Shown piece by piece: positions 23,742 through 31,578 of a stretch of DNA of 64,000 nt (position 1 is the stretch's first letter; each line of letters begins with the position of its first letter). A program made the translations under genes and the position numbers. Source of the stretch: Allomuricauda sp. TMED12 (GTDB taxonomy: Bacteria > Bacteroidota > Bacteroidia > Flavobacteriales > Flavobacteriaceae). Under the pieces are notes generated by a model. It was not told the DNA's origin, ran no database searches, and worked only from the letters and a program-made list of their open reading frames with translations. The stretch spans positions 23,436 to 87,435 of the forward strand of contig NHBR02000105.1 of NCBI GenBank assembly GCA_002167435.2. The letters run 5' to 3'.

Positions 23742-25604
23742 ATGGCAGACAATAAATCTCTCAGTGATGTAATTCAAACCCTTCGAGAAGAGGGTGGTTT
23801 AACAAGAGAAAAAGACAACAATTCTATCAAGTCTCTGAGAGAGGCTTTAGTGTCTGGTGGATTGCAAGCCAAAGAAGATCGACGAGAGGATGTTGCTCGT
23901 GAAGAAAAAATCATTGACCTGTTAGCTGGTCTTGATTCATCTTCGAAATCTATTCCTAAAGATGATACTAAATTTACTGATGGTCTTCTTGGTCTTGTTG
24001 CGCTAAAGGCAATTATTGCAGGTGTTGCTGCTGTAGGAGCGGCTCTAGCGGGATTACGTGGTTGGGAAGCAGGTGCTCTAAAAGCAATCAAAGACATTAA
24101 AATTTTACCTGATACAGTATTCAATGCTATGATTAGACTTAGAAATGCGGCCTACGGAATGTTTGGATTAACACCCAAAGGATTACTCAGGCGAAATGCA
24201 CTAGGACAATTCGAAAAGGCACCACCCATTACAACTCAAATTCGCATGAGAATGAATGCAATTCGTCTTCGTGTGTTAAGATTATTTGGTATAGGGGCTG
24301 ATGGAAAACTACTAACATTGACGGATGAAGATGGGTTATTCAAGAAAAATATTATTGGACGAGTTACGACTTCGATCTCACGTCTTCTCCAACCACTTCT
24401 TTCTGTTACTCGTGGTGTAACTCTTTTTGCAGCTGGCTTAGGTAAACCAATTTTTGCATTTTTTGACGGGCTTGGTTCGACAATTAAAGGACAGGCTGGG
24501 GGAATAATAAAACGGTTTGCTTCAATTCTGAAACCAATTGGATTCTTTATTTCATTGTTTGATGGTTGGAAAGCATATCAAGGATCAAAGGAGGAAAAGG
24601 ATCTTTTGAGGCTTAGTGATGGTGTAGCAGGATTCTTTGGATCATTTCTAGGTGCTCCCTTTGATCTTCTAAAGGCAGGTTTGAACTGGGTCTTCGATAA
24701 AATATTCGAGGTTAAAAGAGATGAAAAAGGAAATGTTACAAGTGAGGGTTGGGCCAGCTGGGCATCAGAAAAAATGAAACAGTTTTCGTTTGTGGAGTTA
24801 GTTCAAGGATTTGTTAAAGCTCCGTTTCAATTACTATCTGCTTCAATTGACTGGATCAAAAAATTATTGGATGATCCAACTAAAGCGCTCGAAGAAATGT
24901 GGTCAGGTCTTAAAGGGGTACTTGGTCTGAAAGAGAGTGAGGGGTTTGTAGACCTACTATTTAAACCATACAACCTTGCTATCAACTGGGTAATGGATAA
25001 ATTTGGTTGGTCGGATCCTGGCGGAGAACAATTCAATCTCAAAAATTACATAATGGATGTATGGCATGATGTTGTTGATGGTGTTACAAGCGGGTTCCGA
25101 AAATTTGGTAATTGGCTTATGTCAATTCCATCAAGAATCAAACTTGTTGCCCTAGATGCCATTGACAGTATTCTACCTGATTGGGCAAAAGATTGGTTTG
25201 ATATGGATAAAGAGCGTGCTGATATTAGACGAGATCTCGATGCAATGAGACGTGCAGAAGAACTTGCAAGTAAGGGAAGAACTATTGCAGAGACATATAC
25301 TCCAACATATAATGAAGAACAAATGATGGCAGCTGCATATGGCACAGCAGGACCATCAGGCTATGGAGGATTTAGTATTCCAGCACCAAGTACATCAAAT
25401 CTATTAGATGTAGAAGCACAACGACGATCATATATGGATGCTGCTGGCCTCTTGCCCAATGTTACGATTGCTCCTTCCAGTAATTCTGTAGAAGTTAAGC
25501 CTACAAATATTAATAAAAAAACAAATATCTTTGGAGTATCGACCGGCGGATCAAAAGGTCGGAATAAGCCGAGAACACAACGGTTAAGTATAAATGATGA
25601 TTAA
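23742..25604 (+). CDS. 29: Tape-measure/hub protein, gp29-like candidate
   Basis: 620 residues (T4 gp29 is 590). It starts with a charged helical region, then long hydrophobic and amphipathic helices (about 80-130, 220-300, 345-380). Repeated APFDLLKAGLNWVFDKI and APFQLLSASIDWIKKLL units are membrane-active-looking segments typical of tape-measure proteins. It follows the gp26 chaperone gene, as tape-measure genes follow frameshifted chaperones in many phages. The disordered, Pro/Ser-rich C-terminus (about 530-620) could thread into the hub. Sequence identity to T4 gp29 was not confirmed. Confidence 0.62.
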   Translation: MADNKSLSDVIQTLREEGGLTREKDNNSIKSLREALVSGGLQAKEDRREDVAREEKIIDLLAGLDSSSKSIPKDDTKFTDGLLGLVALKAIIAGVAAVGAALAGLRGWEAGALKAIKDIKILPDTVFNAMIRLRNAAYGMFGLTPKGLLRRNALGQFEKAPPITTQIRMRMNAIRLRVLRLFGIGADGKLLTLTDEDGLFKKNIIGRVTTSISRLLQPLLSVTRGVTLFAAGLGKPIFAFFDGLGSTIKGQAGGIIKRFASILKPIGFFISLFDGWKAYQGSKEEKDLLRLSDGVAGFFGSFLGAPFDLLKAGLNWVFDKIFEVKRDEKGNVTSEGWASWASEKMKQFSFVELVQGFVKAPFQLLSASIDWIKKLLDDPTKALEEMWSGLKGVLGLKESEGFVDLLFKPYNLAINWVMDKFGWSDPGGEQFNLKNYIMDVWHDVVDGVTSGFRKFGNWLMSIPSRIKLVALDAIDSILPDWAKDWFDMDKERADIRRDLDAMRRAEELASKGRTIAETYTPTYNEEQMMAAAYGTAGPSGYGGFSIPAPSTSNLLDVEAQRRSYMDAAGLLPNVTIAPSSNSVEVKPTNINKKTNIFGVSTGGSKGRNKPRTQRLSINDD

Positions 25605-25643
25605 TGTAACTAACGCATAAAACAATAATATGCGTTAGTTACA
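25605..25643. terminator. Bidirectional hairpin between convergent operons
   Basis: A perfect 15-bp inverted repeat (TGTAACTAACGCATA and its complement at 25629-25643) surrounds a 9-nt loop, in the gap between the plus-strand gp29-like stop and the minus-strand gp32 stop. Flanks are AT-rich but lack a long U-tract. Location between converging genes supports a shared terminator. Confidence 0.68.
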
Positions 25644-25652
25644 ATTTATATA

Positions 25653-26564
25653 CTAGCCATCTTGTGCTAATTTAGCAAAGTATGACATCGTATCATCATC
25701 GTCTGACGATGATTTAGCCACTGGTGGAGATGTAGGAGCAGCTTCACTGATAACTGGTTCTGCTGCTGGCTCATCTAGTGATACAGATTCAGCAGTTGTG
25801 AATGAAGCGGTAGTGCCTCCCAGTACGCGATTAAGTTTTTCCTTCAACTCATCATATGACTTATACTTCGTGGGATCAGCAAACTCTTGTAGTGGGTACA
25901 TAGAGTTATAAACCTTTCGAAGTTCTTCCTCATCACCGTTGAGCAAAGCTCCAGGTGATGCGAATTCTGATTTATCATAGTTGCGGTATCCCTCTACCTT
26001 TCGAATCTTCAACTTGAAGGAAGCTCCTTCCCAGAAGTCAAAAGGATTGATAGGATCTTCATCCTGAAATTCAGGCTGCATTGCATCCATGATCATATCA
26101 AAGATCTTCTTGCCAAACTTATACAAGAATACCTTACCCTCGTTCTGCGGATTACCAGGATCCGATTCAACGAGAATGTTCGCTACATAATGAAGCCTAC
26201 GCTTCTGCTTACGAACAGTGGCTTTGTCATCCTCGACGCCAGAGTTCCACAACTTTGAGTTTAGCTCAGAAACAGGATCTGGTTTATTAATGGATGTGAG
26301 AGAGTTCTCGATATACCATTGACCGGTTGGACCTTGGAATGCATGATCCCAATAACGAACCCATGGTAGATCTTCACCAGCTGCTGCTGGAAGAAAACGA
26401 ATAACAGCATAGCCGTTACCTGCTTTATCTACAGTAGGTTTCCAAACTCGTTCATCAACATAAGATTTCTTCTCTTGTTGACCGTTACCGTTGATTGCTT
26501 CTGCGGCCTTGATCATACTTGCGATCTGGTTACCACGATTAGATTTAAGTGCATCAAATGACAT
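25653..26564 (-). CDS. 32: Single-stranded DNA-binding protein gp32
   Basis: 303 residues (T4 gp32 is 301). The basic N-terminal arm is followed by the OB-fold core (VWKPTVDKAGNGYAVIRFLPA, KVFLYKFGKKIFDMIMDAM, PFDFWEGASFKLKIRKVEGYRNYDKSEF). The acidic tail SSSDDDDTMSYFAKLAQDG fits the gp32 A-domain that recruits partners. The T4 zinc-binding cysteines are absent: the segment RYWDHAFQGPTGQWYIENSL holds no Cys. gp32 coats ssDNA in replication and repair and usually autoregulates. The gene follows gp59 and gp33, the T4 order, and has its own sigma70-like promoter. Confidence 0.93.
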   Translation of the reverse strand: MSFDALKSNRGNQIASMIKAAEAINGNGQQEKKSYVDERVWKPTVDKAGNGYAVIRFLPAAAGEDLPWVRYWDHAFQGPTGQWYIENSLTSINKPDPVSELNSKLWNSGVEDDKATVRKQKRRLHYVANILVESDPGNPQNEGKVFLYKFGKKIFDMIMDAMQPEFQDEDPINPFDFWEGASFKLKIRKVEGYRNYDKSEFASPGALLNGDEEELRKVYNSMYPLQEFADPTKYKSYDELKEKLNRVLGGTTASFTTAESVSLDEPAAEPVISEAAPTSPPVAKSSSDDDDTMSYFAKLAQDG

Positions 26565-26604
26565 TTGTATCTCCTTGTGTCTTTTTGTGTCTTTTTATAT
26601 GTTT

Positions 26605-26633
26605 ATTATACTAGTTTTCGAAGATAGAGACAA
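26605..26633 (-). promoter_or_regulatory. sigma70-type promoter for gp32
   Basis: TTGTCT, a 17-nt spacer and TATAAT on the minus strand, overlapping the end of gp59, about 40 nt before the gp32 ATG. GGAGATACAA gives the ribosome binding site. This gives gp32 a promoter separate from gp59/gp33. Confidence 0.65.
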
Positions 26634-27243
26634 CAGTTTTTTTCATTTTTTCTAAGTTAACCCTCACAAAAGGTTGGGTTTTTTTCAATTTGCGATATAG
26701 ATCAGGCCAGACAAGCGTTTCTTTAATATTGCAATTTGCTTGATTAAGAAACCCTGTCAATTGATCTAGTATCACCACTGTTACGATATCTATATCCCCA
26801 CGTGCATACATGGTGCAAACCAACGGATGTTGATTATCTCTGACGATTAGCACGTCATCAAAAGTTGATTGCTCCGAGGTGCACCATGCATGCAGTTTAT
26901 ATATATCCCTTTCGAAGATATATGATAAAGACTGGCTAGATTTTAACCACTGATTGTAGTTTTTTTCACCAATCTCTTCATTCATGTCCCCAACCCATTT
27001 TGCATCATTTACAAAGTTGGAGACATAAAATTCTGTTAGTTGTTCAGTCTTAGGATACTTCTTAGCTAGCTTGGCAAAATAGTATTTGTCACGCCGCTTG
27101 AAGAATGCCTGAGGCTTTGCAGACGTCTTATAGTTGTACTTAATCGCATCGTAGCTATCACTTTCAAAGTGTAGCTTCATAGCCTGGTACAATTTATAAG
27201 CGTCATAAGGATCCATTGTTTCAATCGTCGAACGGTAATTCAT
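26611..27243 (-). CDS. 59: Helicase loader gp59
   Basis: 210 residues (T4 gp59 is 217). YKLYQAMKLHFESDSYDAIKYNYKT and FFKRRDKYYFAKLAKKYPK align with T4 YKLYLMIKQHMNGKYDVIKYNW and QKRRDKYFFQKLSEKY. gp59 loads gp41 onto gp32-covered forks and blocks premature polymerase action. It overlaps the gp33 gene by 23 nt; a second in-frame ATG at 27216 would remove that overlap and is a valid alternative start. Confidence 0.9.
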   Translation of the reverse strand: MNYRSTIETMDPYDAYKLYQAMKLHFESDSYDAIKYNYKTSAKPQAFFKRRDKYYFAKLAKKYPKTEQLTEFYVSNFVNDAKWVGDMNEEIGEKNYNQWLKSSQSLSYIFERDIYKLHAWCTSEQSTFDDVLIVRDNQHPLVCTMYARGDIDIVTVVILDQLTGFLNQANCNIKETLVWPDLYRKLKKTQPFVRVNLEKMKKTVVSIFEN

Positions 27244-27466
27244 TTGGCTTCGGTAACAAATTAAGGTTCATTGCTTCTGCTTCTATCTTCCCACGAATGG
27301 AATCAGTTAGCAGACGTCTGACATCACCAGGATCAATCTGCTTATTTTCACAGACAGTTAGAACAGCATCCATGAAAGGCATCGGTCGATCAACTATAAC
27401 CTTCTCAACCTCTTCACTGAATCTTTTCTTAGTTATGATGCGGCGTTCTAGCTCAGCATCAGTCAA
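27221..27466 (-). CDS. 33: Late transcription coactivator gp33
   Basis: 81 residues, smaller than T4 gp33 (112) but similar in size to marine relatives. It lies between gp59 and a small acidic gene, the T4 position. KRFSEEVEKVIVDRPMPFMDAVLTVCEN is the conserved helical core that binds RNA polymerase. The C-terminal LLPKPNELPFDD is short, hydrophobic and acidic, as expected for a sliding-clamp tether. With gp55 (outside the window) it would drive TATAAATA promoters. Confidence 0.8.
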   Translation of the reverse strand: MTDAELERRIITKKRFSEEVEKVIVDRPMPFMDAVLTVCENKQIDPGDVRRLLTDSIRGKIEAEAMNLNLLPKPNELPFDD

Positions 27467-27728
27467 TGTCTAGCTCCATCTGTTCTTCTTGATGCTTCTC
27501 GTTTTTGTTATTAAACATATCAACGTGAATAATATTACCTTCTTGAGTTATAGGATCTTTTAAAATAACATCTCCAGGTTCTACTTCAAACCCACATACT
27601 TTAAGAAACGTATTGAAAGCTCCCATGAGTTGATCAAGATTAGCATCCTCATCAAGATCTAGTTGGATGAAGTTGATACCATCACCATCTTCATCATATT
27701 CGTCGGTTTTATATTGTAATGTATACAT
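27459..27728 (-). CDS. Small acidic hypothetical protein
   Basis: 89 residues from ATG 27728 (TGATG overlap with the upstream stop, GGAG 6 nt before). A GTG one codon upstream is the alternative. The protein is very acidic, with an N-terminal YTLQYKTDEYDEDGDGINFIQLDLDED stretch and a predicted alpha/beta fold around FNTFLKVCGFEVEPGDVI. It overlaps gp33 by 8 nt in the replication/late-switch cluster. No family recognised. Confidence 0.7.
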   Translation of the reverse strand: MYTLQYKTDEYDEDGDGINFIQLDLDEDANLDQLMGAFNTFLKVCGFEVEPGDVILKDPITQEGNIIHVDMFNNKNEKHQEEQMELDID

Positions 27729-28234
27729 CACTTACTCCATCTGTAAAAAATATGATCGTCGACAACTCCGATCAATTGAAGGTCTCTTGACCACGAAGGG
27801 CTGACCGCTCTTGTATGATAATGGGTTGCGGCTTTTGTAAAATCCTCCCCATCTATCCACCATGTGTAAGCCTGCACTGCATTGTCAACAGCTACTTTGT
27901 AGGCTTCATGTTCTTTTATCCTATCAGATTTACCATCACAGAACCAACTAAATTGACATTTGTGACGTTTGATTCTTCCATCTCTATATCTCTTTGCTTG
28001 ATACACGACATCGCATATTGTGTTAGGAAATCGTGTATCTCTAACTCTATTCAATGTTACTAATCCAATAGCAAGCTGGCCAATTGTAGATTGATTGCGA
28101 CCTTCAAAGTAAATATTTTTTGCAAGGCAAGTTAGTTGATCAGCAGGAGGATGGTACAACTGATTTTCACCGGCGGTAGCTGTTGTACTAAATGTGATAG
28201 CAGCTACCGCAATTGTCATTATTTTTTTAATCAT
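27728..28234 (-). CDS. SleB/CwlJ-type cell wall hydrolase (endolysin candidate)
   Basis: 168 residues. A signal sequence (MIKKIMTIAVAAITFSTTATA) is followed by a Hydrolase_2 domain: CLAKNIYFEGRNQSTIGQLAIGLVTLNRV with the catalytic Glu in YFEGR, then CQFSWFCDG and THYHTRAVSPSW. Enzymes of this family cleave glycan strands of peptidoglycan. Export by Sec would let it act without a canonical holin. The ATG overlaps the upstream stop by 4 nt. It is likely one of several lysis enzymes in this window. Confidence 0.88.
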   Translation of the reverse strand: MIKKIMTIAVAAITFSTTATAGENQLYHPPADQLTCLAKNIYFEGRNQSTIGQLAIGLVTLNRVRDTRFPNTICDVVYQAKRYRDGRIKRHKCQFSWFCDGKSDRIKEHEAYKVAVDNAVQAYTWWIDGEDFTKAATHYHTRAVSPSWSRDLQLIGVVDDHIFYRWSK

Positions 28235-29349
28235 TTTGAAAGTGCTCTCAATATTACTGTTTCGTTGTTGAACCTACCAGTCGTTGTCCTTGACTTTGTG
28301 CCCAACTTACTCCATGCATTATCCACCTGACGCGGGGTCTTGGTCAACGCTAAAGTTAAAAATTCTTCTGGTTTTCTCAATTTGACTCGTCTCGATTCTT
28401 CTGAATCAAAATGTTGGAGAGTTGTACCTCTAACCTCGAACCCTTCACGGCGCTGGGAAACATATTCATATAGTTCACGAGACTTTGTGTTGAATGCATA
28501 CAGTCTTATTGCACCTACGATGTTTGCTGGGTCGATTGAGGCGACTTTGAAGTTTGAGTCTTCTTTTTTGAACTGGAGTTTGCTGACTTGGGTGTCTGCT
28601 GACTTAATCTTCTTTGTGCGCGGCTTACGCTTTGCCTTAGCAGCGTTCTTGAAGGATTCTGCGCCATTAATAATCTCCTCTAGTGTTTTGATAACTGAAT
28701 TGATGTTGCGTTTTGTCATGTGTGAGTATGCTTCCACACACTGATCATCCGTCTTATCCCTTACACAAATATAATCAGCAAGACGATCTGCTGCCCACTG
28801 AATAACCATCTGTGCAGGAATAGTTCCCTTGAGGTCATACTTCCCCATTAACTTGTATACGTCGATTGAAGACTTATAATTATCTTCACACCACTCGTCT
28901 TCGAGACTATCGAGGTCAATCATAATAGTTTCATGTGTTTTTTGTTTAAGACGAATAGAAGGAGGAATACGAACAATATCTTTCTGCTTCTTTTTGCGCT
29001 CAACTATTATCTGAGCACCCTCTTCAGCAAGCTCTTTAATCCACACATCAAGTTTACCAATATATCCAGGATGGAGTTTATCAGGTGCATTTTCTTCAAG
29101 ATGAGCAGCAGTTGCCCAATGACTCTTATGACCATATTTCCATTCAGGAAGATTGTTGATTGCAGACACAATCTCTTTGCCATAGTGCTTCTTGATGTAG
29201 TCGTGTATTCGTTCACCCCACTTCTTAGCTTCGATGTTGTAGTGAATAAAGTATTGACACGCATACCAACCTTTATCAATAGGAACAAGATCCCATTCAT
29301 TTGCTCTACGAATGACTCTTTGCTTTCTACGCTTTACGCTCTTAGCCAT
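28231..29349 (-). CDS. Conserved hypothetical protein of marine T4-like phages
   Basis: 372 residues. It begins with a strongly basic stretch (KSVKRRKQRVIRRAN). The C-terminal third contains FKVASIDPANIVGAIRLYAFNTKSRELYEYV, a compact beta unit, and EVRGTTLQHFDSEES. A Lys/Arg-rich linker (AKAKRKPRTKKIKS) sits between the parts, suggesting nucleic-acid contact. It is coupled to the SleB gene by a 4-nt overlap and to the next upstream gene by one base. Function not recognised. It could be a nucleoid or polymerase modifier. Confidence 0.72.
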   Translation of the reverse strand: MAKSVKRRKQRVIRRANEWDLVPIDKGWYACQYFIHYNIEAKKWGERIHDYIKKHYGKEIVSAINNLPEWKYGHKSHWATAAHLEENAPDKLHPGYIGKLDVWIKELAEEGAQIIVERKKKQKDIVRIPPSIRLKQKTHETIMIDLDSLEDEWCEDNYKSSIDVYKLMGKYDLKGTIPAQMVIQWAADRLADYICVRDKTDDQCVEAYSHMTKRNINSVIKTLEEIINGAESFKNAAKAKRKPRTKKIKSADTQVSKLQFKKEDSNFKVASIDPANIVGAIRLYAFNTKSRELYEYVSQRREGFEVRGTTLQHFDSEESRRVKLRKPEEFLTLALTKTPRQVDNAWSKLGTKSRTTTGRFNNETVILRALSK

Positions 29350-29645
29350 TATTTGCCTCCTTTATATGTCTCTCTCAAAGACATTAATCCACCTTTAACA
29401 CGCTCAGGGTATTCACCCAAATATGTGCCTGCATTAAGATCATCTTTACTGATTAAATGCTTGTGAAAGTGATCTATATTGTCCCAGTTGCTGTACATGA
29501 ATTTACCAAGCGCATCAAACATACCATCAGAAAGAATTGGATCGTCCTGTTTGTAGTAGGCGTATGATGCCATCAGATAGAACGGAACAGTCATGCTTGG
29601 CTCTAATGGGTTCATGTGCTTTGAAACAATATTATCTATGTTCAT
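29349..29645 (-). CDS. Small protein resembling the Ia domain of NAD-dependent DNA ligase
   Basis: 98 residues. ASYAYYKQDDPILSDGMFDAL closely follows the pattern of the NMN-binding Ia domain of LigA (YY-x-D-x-P-x-x-S/P-D-x-x-Y/F-D-x-L), but no adenylation domain follows. It may be a nicotinamide-nucleotide binding protein or a scaffold that kept only the fold. A sigma70-like promoter lies about 30 nt upstream. The resemblance rests on a short motif. Confidence 0.62.
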   Translation of the reverse strand: MNIDNIVSKHMNPLEPSMTVPFYLMASYAYYKQDDPILSDGMFDALGKFMYSNWDNIDHFHKHLISKDDLNAGTYLGEYPERVKGGLMSLRETYKGGK

Positions 29646-29920
29646 GGTATCTCCACTCGTTGAATCTCACTTACTAATATAGTCTCCCATGAATTCGAGT
29701 CAATGTCAACAGCATTTATTGCACCTTCATCAAAAAAAGCGGCCTCTCGGTCATTATAAAAACCGATAGGCCGATTATCTAGTTCAGAAAGTATCTCAGG
29801 CATTAAGGTTAACCTGCGAGTACATCTTGTGCTTGATTCTGGTGTGTAAGTGATAGTAACTATCCTGACTTCTAACGCTTCAACAAGCTCACGTCTTGTT
29901 AATCGGTCCTTCCACCCCAT
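29642..29920 (-). CDS. WYL_2-like (DUF2693) small beta-barrel protein, copy 1
   Basis: 92 residues. VRIVTITYTPESSTRCTRRLTLMPEIL and SNSWETILVSEIQRVEI follow the pattern of the small Sm/SH3-like barrels (WYL_2, DUF2693) frequent in T4-like phages, although more weakly than the adjacent gene. It overlaps its upstream neighbour by 32 nt and its downstream neighbour by 4 nt. Side-by-side placement suggests tandem duplication with divergence. Such barrels may bind nucleotides or nucleic acids; a regulatory role is speculative. Confidence 0.62.
   Translation of the reverse strand: MGWKDRLTRRELVEALEVRIVTITYTPESSTRCTRRLTLMPEILSELDNRPIGFYNDREAAFFDEGAINAVDIDSNSWETILVSEIQRVEIP
29676..29703 (-). promoter_or_regulatory. 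sigma70-type promoter
   Basis: TTGACT, 16 nt, TATATT on the minus strand within the end of the 92-residue gene, about 30 nt before ATG 29645. A second TTGACA lies 6 nt further upstream. It would serve the LigA-Ia-like gene and genes after it. Confidence 0.55.
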
Positions 29921-30176
29921 TGAAATCCCTCACACTATCTAAAAGAAAAGAACGCCATTCATTGATACTAAGATCATATACGCGAACAGCTCTGATGGTA
30001 TTTAGAACACCTTGCTCTTCTAAAATATCAATTTGCTTTGGATGATCTTTAACAGGAATCATATCAAAGTTTAGAGTGCACTTCATATTGCGGTCAGTGC
30101 CATCCTTCTTAACAAAGTTAACATAACAAGCAGCAGTTTTAAGTGCTGTGATCATATCATTGTATTTCATTACCAA
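29889..30176 (-). CDS. WYL_2-like (DUF2693) small beta-barrel protein, copy 2
   Basis: 95 residues. VNFVKKDGTDRNMKCTLNFDMIP and VRVYDLSINEWRSFLLDSV are the two diagnostic strands of the WYL_2/DUF2693 family, common single-domain proteins in marine T4-like phages. The first conserved block (F-x-K-x-D-G-T-x-R-x-M-x-C-T-L) is intact. It overlaps the upstream gene by 7 nt. Likely an early regulatory or takeover protein, by location among small early genes. Confidence 0.75.
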   Translation of the reverse strand: MVMKYNDMITALKTAACYVNFVKKDGTDRNMKCTLNFDMIPVKDHPKQIDILEEQGVLNTIRAVRVYDLSINEWRSFLLDSVRDFNGVEGPINKT

Positions 30177-30379
30177 TCTCCATTTGATTTATATTCATTA
30201 TAGGAATCAAAGATTTCTGACCCCCGAAGGAACTCTGCAGTATTTTCCTGTGAGTAGTGCATGTTTTTTTCTTTAAATGATTCAAAGTAATCATTTATTT
30301 TTCGTGATGCGCGCACGTTGCGGCCTAACTTTTTGGTTTTGCGCTGCAATTCTTTTTTTAAGTTGGTGGACTGTGTCAC
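30170..30379 (-). CDS. Small basic hypothetical protein
   Basis: 69 residues starting at GTG 30379 with AGGAG 7 nt before it. It lies wholly in another frame over the end of the neighbouring gene (89-nt overlap). The N-terminus is very basic (LKKELQRKTKKLGRNVRASRKINDYF), then acidic. The strong ribosome site and readable composition argue it is real. No family recognised. Confidence 0.65.
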   Translation of the reverse strand: MTQSTNLKKELQRKTKKLGRNVRASRKINDYFESFKEKNMHYSQENTAEFLRGSEIFDSYNEYKSNGDW

Positions 30380-30542
30380 ATGATTTCTCCTTTATTAATT
30401 TTACATTTCGCGTATCAACGGTCATCAGCATTACACGTTGGTAATCACTGAGATCATTATACGCATTCTCTGCTTGCCACAGATCATGATAATCCCATAT
30501 ATGGATATCATTACTTTCTGTTTGAAGAAGCACTCGGTACAT
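30291..30542 (-). CDS. Small hypothetical protein
   Basis: 83 residues. The first 50 (YRVLLQTESNDIHIWDYHDLWQAENAYNDLSDYQRVMLMTVD) form a plausible compact alpha/beta unit. The last 30 are Lys/Arg/Gln-rich and overlap the downstream gene in a different frame. One base is shared with the upstream stop. Unknown function among early-type genes. Confidence 0.65.
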   Translation of the reverse strand: MYRVLLQTESNDIHIWDYHDLWQAENAYNDLSDYQRVMLMTVDTRNVKLIKEKSCDTVHQLKKRIAAQNQKVRPQRARITKNK

Positions 30543-30760
30543 TACACACCGAGTGCTGTAGCAATAACTTTTTTATCACCAGGAAGTGATTTGCCTGACC
30601 GAATCCAATCTTCAATTTGCTCAAAGTAAAAAGCAGCATCTTCTTCACCCTGCTCTTCGAGTAACTCCTTTGCATATTTAAAGAAGGCAACGGTCTTCAT
30701 ACCATCCATTTGATCGGCCATTGAAGCCTTTTTCCATTTACCGGAACGTTGATTGCTCAT
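30542..30760 (-). CDS. Small hypothetical protein
   Basis: 72 residues. Mostly helical, with KTVAFFKYAKELLEEQGEEDAAFYFEQIEDWIRSG in the middle, an arrangement like a short helical-hairpin (TPR-like) unit. Start and stop overlap neighbours by 4 nt and 1 nt. Not recognised. Confidence 0.66.
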   Translation of the reverse strand: MSNQRSGKWKKASMADQMDGMKTVAFFKYAKELLEEQGEEDAAFYFEQIEDWIRSGKSLPGDKKVIATALGV

Positions 30761-30969
30761 TGTGTATACTCCTTATCTACAGCAGATGCATCCCAAACAT
30801 AGGGATTATACTTGGTTCCTTTGGCAATGACAACAGTATCTTTAGGACCAACTTCAGTCCAGACCCGATCGTCCAACCACTTGTGATAGTAAGCAGGACC
30901 GCCAAAGATTTGTCGAGCTCGTTGGTACTGAGATTCAGTACAGCCAACGTAGTGTACAGCTCTGACCAT
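30757..30969 (-). CDS. Small hypothetical protein
   Basis: 70 residues. The pattern VRAVHYVGCTESQYQRARQIFGGPAYYHKWLDDRV resembles short proteins seen in alphaproteobacterial phages (VHFVGFRGDEYxxAVRVWGxPDFIH). Those are also of unknown role. It is coupled on both sides by 1-4 nt overlaps, so it is part of one translationally linked early operon. Confidence 0.68.
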   Translation of the reverse strand: MVRAVHYVGCTESQYQRARQIFGGPAYYHKWLDDRVWTEVGPKDTVVIAKGTKYNPYVWDASAVDKEYTQ

Positions 30970-31217
30970 TATATCACCTTTTCATTCAAACAAACATTAC
31001 CAATCATACGAAACAACTTGTTGCGAGCATAAGTCTCACGATACGATTCTGACCCCTCACCATTATAGTAAAGGTATTCAATTTTCTTAATAGCACTGAG
31101 GTGTTGTGCTTGCTTACCAGCTCTATACTCGGAAACCATTTCCTTGCAAAATTTGATAAGGTCATCAACTGTCTTACAGCTCTCTGCCTCAGTAATTAGT
31201 TTTTCAAGATCCTTCAT
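30969..31217 (-). CDS. Small helical hypothetical protein
   Basis: 82 residues, nearly all helical: two or three helices from DLEKLITEAESCKTVDDLIKFCKEMV to KLFRMIGNVC. GGAG lies before the ATG, which follows the preceding stop immediately (TAAATG). Not recognised. Confidence 0.68.
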   Translation of the reverse strand: MKDLEKLITEAESCKTVDDLIKFCKEMVSEYRAGKQAQHLSAIKKIEYLYYNGEGSESYRETYARNKLFRMIGNVCLNEKVI

Positions 31218-31367
31218 TTATTTCTCCATCTGATTAAGAACAACAACACCTGAGAACATCAACAGTAACCCAGGAACTGCAAAAGCAGGTATTAACCATA
31301 AGGGTGCAAAATCATCTACACTACACCCAACAATCACAAGACTTAGTCCCAACACAACTCTAAACAT
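31218..31367 (-). CDS. Very small membrane protein with lipobox-like motif
   Basis: 49 residues, starting at ATG 31367 with GGAG 7 nt before. MFRVVLGLSLVIVGC is a short signal-like helix ending in IVGC, matching the lipobox [LVI][ASTVI][GAS]C, so Cys15 could be lipidated. A second hydrophobic helix (about 24-44) follows. It overlaps the end of the upstream gene and abuts the next. A small envelope or superinfection-exclusion protein is one possibility; a two-helix membrane peptide is the other. Confidence 0.65.
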   Translation of the reverse strand: MFRVVLGLSLVIVGCSVDDFAPLWLIPAFAVPGLLLMFSGVVVLNQMEK

Positions 31368-31578
31368 TTTCTATCTCCTCTACTGTAACTCTATAGAGCT
31401 TACCATTTATATCGGACAAAGTCAACGTTTTTTTTGTCGAAACCATATATTTTTCTTCGGGGTGAAGATCAAACTCAACGTTCCCCACATCGCTAATCAA
31501 TGTATCATTATCACTGATCTCACGATTTAAAAGTGTCTTGATTCTATCCACAATGTAATCACAATATACCATATTCAT
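31360..31578 (-). CDS. Small hypothetical protein
   Basis: 72 residues from ATG 31578, which overlaps the upstream stop as ATGA. A longer in-frame reading up to 31716 is rejected because it would be the wrong frame over a clear membrane-protein gene and yields an odd Cys/Trp-rich string. The protein has an amphipathic N-terminal helix (CDYIVDRIKTLLNREI) and a beta-rich C-terminus (KKTLTLSDINGKLYRVTVEEI). Not recognised. Confidence 0.65.
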   Translation of the reverse strand: MNMVYCDYIVDRIKTLLNREISDNDTLISDVGNVEFDLHPEEKYMVSTKKTLTLSDINGKLYRVTVEEIENV

